In this document: piece after piece, positions 6,083-6,696 of the stretch
How positions within the stretch are numbered: position 1 is the stretch's first letter
How the letters are laid out: each line of letters opens with the position of its first letter
From: JAUREX01 sp044356825
GTDB lineage: Bacteria > Pseudomonadota > Alphaproteobacteria > Rhodobacterales > Rhodobacteraceae
Reading direction: 5' to 3'
Length of the DNA stretch: 6,696 nt
Assembly: GCA_044356825.1 (NCBI GenBank)
Contig: JBIKVM010000161.1
Span: 1 to 6,696 of the forward strand
Notes under the pieces: generated by a model
Seen by the model: only the letters and a program-made list of their open reading frames with translations
Databases searched by the model: none
What the model was told of the DNA's origin: nothing
Position numbers and translations under genes: made by a program

Positions 6083-6091
6083 TTATCCACA
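6083..6091 (+). promoter_or_regulatory. Perfect-consensus DnaA box TTATCCACA
   Basis: TTATCCACA fits the DnaA-binding consensus TTATNCACA exactly and equals the strong R1-type box. It stands 25 bp before the phoH start in otherwise GC-rich DNA, where an AT-rich 9-mer is uncommon. No second good box was seen nearby, so this is not an origin. It could be a regulatory or titration site for DnaA, or chance. A weak -35-like TTGCCA at 6056-6061 lies upstream, without a convincing -10. Confidence 0.4.
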
Positions 6092-6103
6092 AGTCCCGCC
6101 ATC

Positions 6104-6110
6104 AGAAGGG
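6104..6110 (+). promoter_or_regulatory. Ribosome binding site that decides the phoH TTG start
   Basis: AGAAGGG lies 6 bp before TTG at 6117, an ideal distance. No ATG is available in frame near the beginning of the gene; the upstream in-frame GTG codons at 6006 and 6036 lack comparable sites and would add residues unlike the family. Confidence 0.55.
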
Positions 6111-6116
6111 CACCCC

Positions 6117-6696
6117 TTGGGCTTCAGCGCGCCGACCACCCCGCCCGCCGCCTCGGCCGCGTCCGAGACGCATCTCGAATTCGACGACAACCGGCGGCTC
6201 ATCGATCTCTGCGGCCAGTTCGACCGCAACCTCGCGCGGATCGAGCATCAGACCGAAACGCGCATCTTGCGGCGCGGCAACCACCTGACGCTGATCGGCG
6301 AGGCGCGCGCGCGCGACCGTGCCGCCGCCGTGCTCGAGGGGCTCTATGCGCGCCTCGTCTCGGGCCGTCCGGTGGGGCCTGCCGATGTCGAGGCCGCGCT
6401 GCGCGGCGCCGCGGCGCCCGCGGCCGGCCAGCTCGAGATGTTCGGCACCGCCCCGCCCGAGCTGCGCACGCTGCGCAAGCCCGTCGAGCCGCGCACGGCG
6501 GCGCAGAAGGCCTATGTCGAGGCGCTGCTCGCGCACGAACTCGCCTTCGGCATCGGCCCCGCGGGCACCGGCAAGACCTATCTGGCCGTCGCGGTCGGCG
6601 TCAGCCTGTTTCTGGCCGGCGAGGTGGAGCGGATCGTGCTCTCGCGCCCGGCGGTGGAGGCCGGCGAGCGTCTGGGCTTCCTGCCCGGCGACATGC
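6117..6696 (+). CDS. phoH: PhoH family protein (YbeZ-like NTPase), 5' part
   Basis: The first 193 codons are present; the gene runs off the right edge. PhoH/YbeZ proteins are P-loop NTPases that act with the endoribonuclease YbeY in rRNA maturation and RNA metabolism in the cytosol. An N-terminal small domain includes ETHLEFDDNRRLIDLCGQFD (17-36) and IEHQTETRILRRGNHLTLIG (42-61), typical of the family. The Walker A motif GPAGTGKT is at 147-154 in GIGPAGTGKTYLAVA, followed by VLSRPAVEAGERLGFLPGDM (174-193), the family's RPAVEAGExLGFLPGD motif. The Walker B motif and the rest lie outside the window. TTG is taken as the start because of the well-placed AGAAGGG; GTG codons upstream are less likely. 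The position after miaB matches the miaB-phoH-ybeY arrangement, so ybeY should follow. Confidence 0.93.
   Translation, partial: MGFSAPTTPPAASAASETHLEFDDNRRLIDLCGQFDRNLARIEHQTETRILRRGNHLTLIGEARARDRAAAVLEGLYARLVSGRPVGPADVEAALRGAAAPAAGQLEMFGTAPPELRTLRKPVEPRTAAQKAYVEALLAHELAFGIGPAGTGKTYLAVAVGVSLFLAGEVERIVLSRPAVEAGERLGFLPGDM

Noticed and set aside
4633..6102. 489-codon open frame on the minus strand, opposite miaB
   Set aside because: Covers all of miaB in antisense, low-complexity Arg/Ala/Gly-rich product; its length reflects lack of stops in GC-rich DNA.
6102..6536. 144-codon minus-strand frame opposite phoH
   Set aside because: The plus strand encodes clear PhoH sequence with a Walker A motif; the antisense product is compositionally biased.

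Overview
The window looks like a chromosomal segment of a high-GC alphaproteobacterium, most likely Rhodobacteraceae (Rhodobacter/Paracoccus type). The basis is the very GC-rich, G/C-ending codon use from about 1570 onward and the gene order fabB-fabI and miaB-phoH, both typical of that group. Species cannot be fixed from the sequence alone.

Layout. (1) Positions 1 to about 1567 are compositionally foreign: AT-rich by comparison (mid-40s % GC by eye, against about 70% afterwards) and rich in codons such as aaa, tta and att. They hold a tight two-gene operon: a DUF262 (ParB/Srx-fold NTPase-type) protein and, overlapping it by 8 bp, a small helical protein with a HEPN-like RxxxxH ribonuclease motif. 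This is a candidate anti-phage or toxin-type module and the most interesting part of the window. (2) 1655-3678 is the housekeeping fatty-acid pair fabB (beta-ketoacyl-ACP synthase I) and fabI (NADH-dependent enoyl-ACP reductase), 5 bp apart. (3) 3685-4560, minus strand, encodes a glycosyltransferase-2-like protein whose DXD motif seems to be lost. It converges on fabI, and both stop codons lie in one 16-bp perfect palindrome. (4) 4561-4668 is a short divergent promoter region in which one palindromic TTGCAA can act as the -35 element in both directions. (5) 4669-5988 is miaB (tRNA 2-methylthio-N6-isopentenyladenosine synthase). (6) 5989-6116 is an intergenic region with a perfect-consensus DnaA box, short direct repeats and a 10-bp inverted repeat. 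(7) From 6117 to the right edge is the 5' part of phoH (YbeZ-like NTPase), apparently starting at TTG.

How it fits together. FabB and FabI perform the condensation and final reduction steps of fatty-acid elongation, and their spacing suggests translational coupling. MiaB (tRNA modification) and PhoH (RNA-metabolism NTPase, partner of YbeY) begin the common alphaproteobacterial miaB-phoH-ybeY neighbourhood, so the rest of that cluster is expected to the right. The DUF262-HEPN pair is an insertion directly upstream of fabB, where these bacteria often carry fabA. Its left edge is outside the window, so neither its full extent nor any mobile-element ends can be judged. No tRNA, rRNA, IS element or CRISPR array was seen.
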